In this document: in pieces, positions 4,857 to 5,647 of the stretch | How positions within the stretch are numbered: position 1 is the stretch's first letter | How the letters are laid out: every line of letters starts with the position of its first letter | Source: CAZTDU01 sp050248795 | GTDB lineage: Bacteria > Pseudomonadota > Gammaproteobacteria > Burkholderiales > SG8-39 | Length of the DNA: 5,647 nucleotides | Assembly: GCA_050248795.1 (NCBI GenBank) | Contig: JBFWRS010000095.1 | Span: forward strand, 1 to 5,647 | Reading direction: 5' to 3' | The notes under the pieces: model-generated | The model's database searches: none | Told to the model about the DNA's origin: nothing | What the model saw: only the letters and a program-made list of their open reading frames with translations | Made by a program: the position numbers and the translations under genes

Positions 4857-5647
4857 ATGAGCCGTGAGGAACTGCGCCGCCAGTACGAGCGCGCCAACCG
4901 CCTGAACGAGCCTGCTTTCATCGGCAGGCCGATGATCGGCTCGCCTGCAGCACCCGCGCAGGCGGAGTCGAACGCCAGCAGCATCTGGGGGCACCTGAAC
5001 GCGGGCTACCTGTTCGCCTACGAGTACACGCGCTGGTACAAGGAGTCGCTCGCACTGCGCAACGCCGCCGTGCTGGGCGACTGGAGCTGGCTGAACAAGA
5101 CGCGCGTGCGCGGACCCGATGCCGCGCGCTTCATGAACCATGCGACGGTGAAGGACCTGTCGCGCCAGGCGAGCGACCAGATCGTCTATACGCCGATGGT
5201 CAACGCCGACGGCAAGGTGGCGATCGAGGGCCTGACGCTGAAGCTCGCCGAGAACGACTATCTCTTCACGCAGTCCGGCGCGCTGCGCTACTTCGAGCAG
5301 CTCGCCCGGGCGGCCGGCATGCAGGTGGAATTCGAGGACGTCACGCCGGACTACACCTGCTACGCGCTGCAGGGTCCGCGCTCCACCGACGTGCTGGAAG
5401 CGATCACCGGGGAGAGCTGGCGCGACCTGCGCTTTTCGCGCTGGCGCACTACGCGCCTGTGCGACGCCGACGTGATCGTCGGCCGGCAGGGCGTCACCGG
5501 CGAAGTTGGCTACGAGTTCCTCATGCCGACCGCCAACGGGCGCGCGCACGAGCTGTGGCGCCTGATACGCGACACCGGGCGCGACTTCGGCCTGCGCGAA
5601 CTGGGCTTCAAGGCGCAGATGATCGGCCATACCGAGACCGGGATCGC
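4857..5647 (+). CDS. GcvT/LigM-family THF-dependent methyltransferase-like protein, cut by window edge
   Basis: Seen: the frame opens at ATG 4857 and runs to the right edge, giving 263 residues. It shows the GcvT fold order: ESLALRNAAVLGD (63-75), then TRVRGPDAARFMN (82-94), YTPMVNADGKV (111-121), YALQGPRSTDVLE (169-181), TGEVGYEF (214-221), and TETG (259-262) where GcvT has its LEAG-like segment. Known: relatives move one-carbon groups to tetrahydrofolate. They include glycine-cleavage T-protein, dimethylsulfoniopropionate demethylase DmdA and the aryl O-demethylases LigM/DesA. Not true GcvT: residues 1-50 are an extra N-terminal lead, and no gcvH or gcvP is beside it. Odd: the catalytic Asp of GcvT appears to be Glu124. 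Start: only a weak AGG site (4847-4849) precedes it. The gene lies 33 bases after the ligase stop, so the two are likely co-transcribed. Inferred: demethylates a methoxylated or methylated substrate of the linked ligase. About 370-470 aa are expected for such proteins. Confidence 0.83.
   Translation, partial: MSREELRRQYERANRLNEPAFIGRPMIGSPAAPAQAESNASSIWGHLNAGYLFAYEYTRWYKESLALRNAAVLGDWSWLNKTRVRGPDAARFMNHATVKDLSRQASDQIVYTPMVNADGKVAIEGLTLKLAENDYLFTQSGALRYFEQLARAAGMQVEFEDVTPDYTCYALQGPRSTDVLEAITGESWRDLRFSRWRTTRLCDADVIVGRQGVTGEVGYEFLMPTANGRAHELWRLIRDTGRDFGLRELGFKAQMIGHTETGI

Noticed and set aside
3243..5630. A 795-codon open frame on the minus strand, antisense to the ligase and the GcvT-like gene.
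   Set aside because: Its translation is rich in Arg, His, Ala and Val with no recognisable domain. The plus strand carries two clear protein families over the same bases. It is a shadow typical of GC-rich codon usage.
4857..5647. Calling this gene gcvT of the glycine cleavage system.
   Set aside because: The catalytic Asp segment and N-terminus differ, and no gcvH or gcvP is adjacent. Linkage to an aryl-CoA ligase points to a demethylase-like relative.

Overview
This GC-rich window (by eye about two thirds G+C, with G/C-ending codons and long antisense shadow frames) looks like a high-GC proteobacterial chromosome, most plausibly beta- or gammaproteobacterial. That is judged from composition and protein flavour only. 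No rRNA, tRNA, CRISPR or mobile element is visible.

The layout is two divergent gene clusters that share a 115-base intergenic region (3155-3269). The leftward cluster, read on the minus strand from 3154, holds three genes. The first is a 297-aa double [4Fe-4S] protein related to epoxyqueuosine reductase and reductive dehalogenases. The second, 2 bases further on, is a 638-aa AMP-forming acyl-CoA synthetase with an unusual N-terminal extension that resembles a helix-turn-helix. The third, 40 bases further on, is a PaaI-type hotdog thioesterase cut by the left window edge. The rightward cluster, read on the plus strand from 3270, holds a 517-aa ligase closely resembling 4-chlorobenzoate-CoA ligase. 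It is followed 33 bases later by a GcvT/LigM-family tetrahydrofolate-dependent methyltransferase-like protein cut by the right edge.

Together the genes look catabolic. Two ligases would activate (aryl) carboxylic acids to CoA thioesters, and a hotdog thioesterase could release CoA from products or dead-end thioesters. A GcvT-like protein could take a methyl group from a methoxylated or methylated substrate onto tetrahydrofolate, and an iron-sulfur protein could supply a reductive or electron-transfer step. The substrate is not determined by the sequence. I do not recognise this exact gene set as a named pathway. The most distinctive features are the HTH-like fusion with its altered P-loop in the 638-aa synthetase, the QueG/RdhA-like iron-sulfur protein in a CoA-ligase operon, and the Asp-to-Glu change in the GcvT-like protein.

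Coding density is near complete. The only non-coding stretches are 302-341, 2259-2260, 3155-3269 and 4824-4856. The divergent region carries a good candidate sigma70 promoter for the leftward operon, with an inverted repeat over its -10 box.
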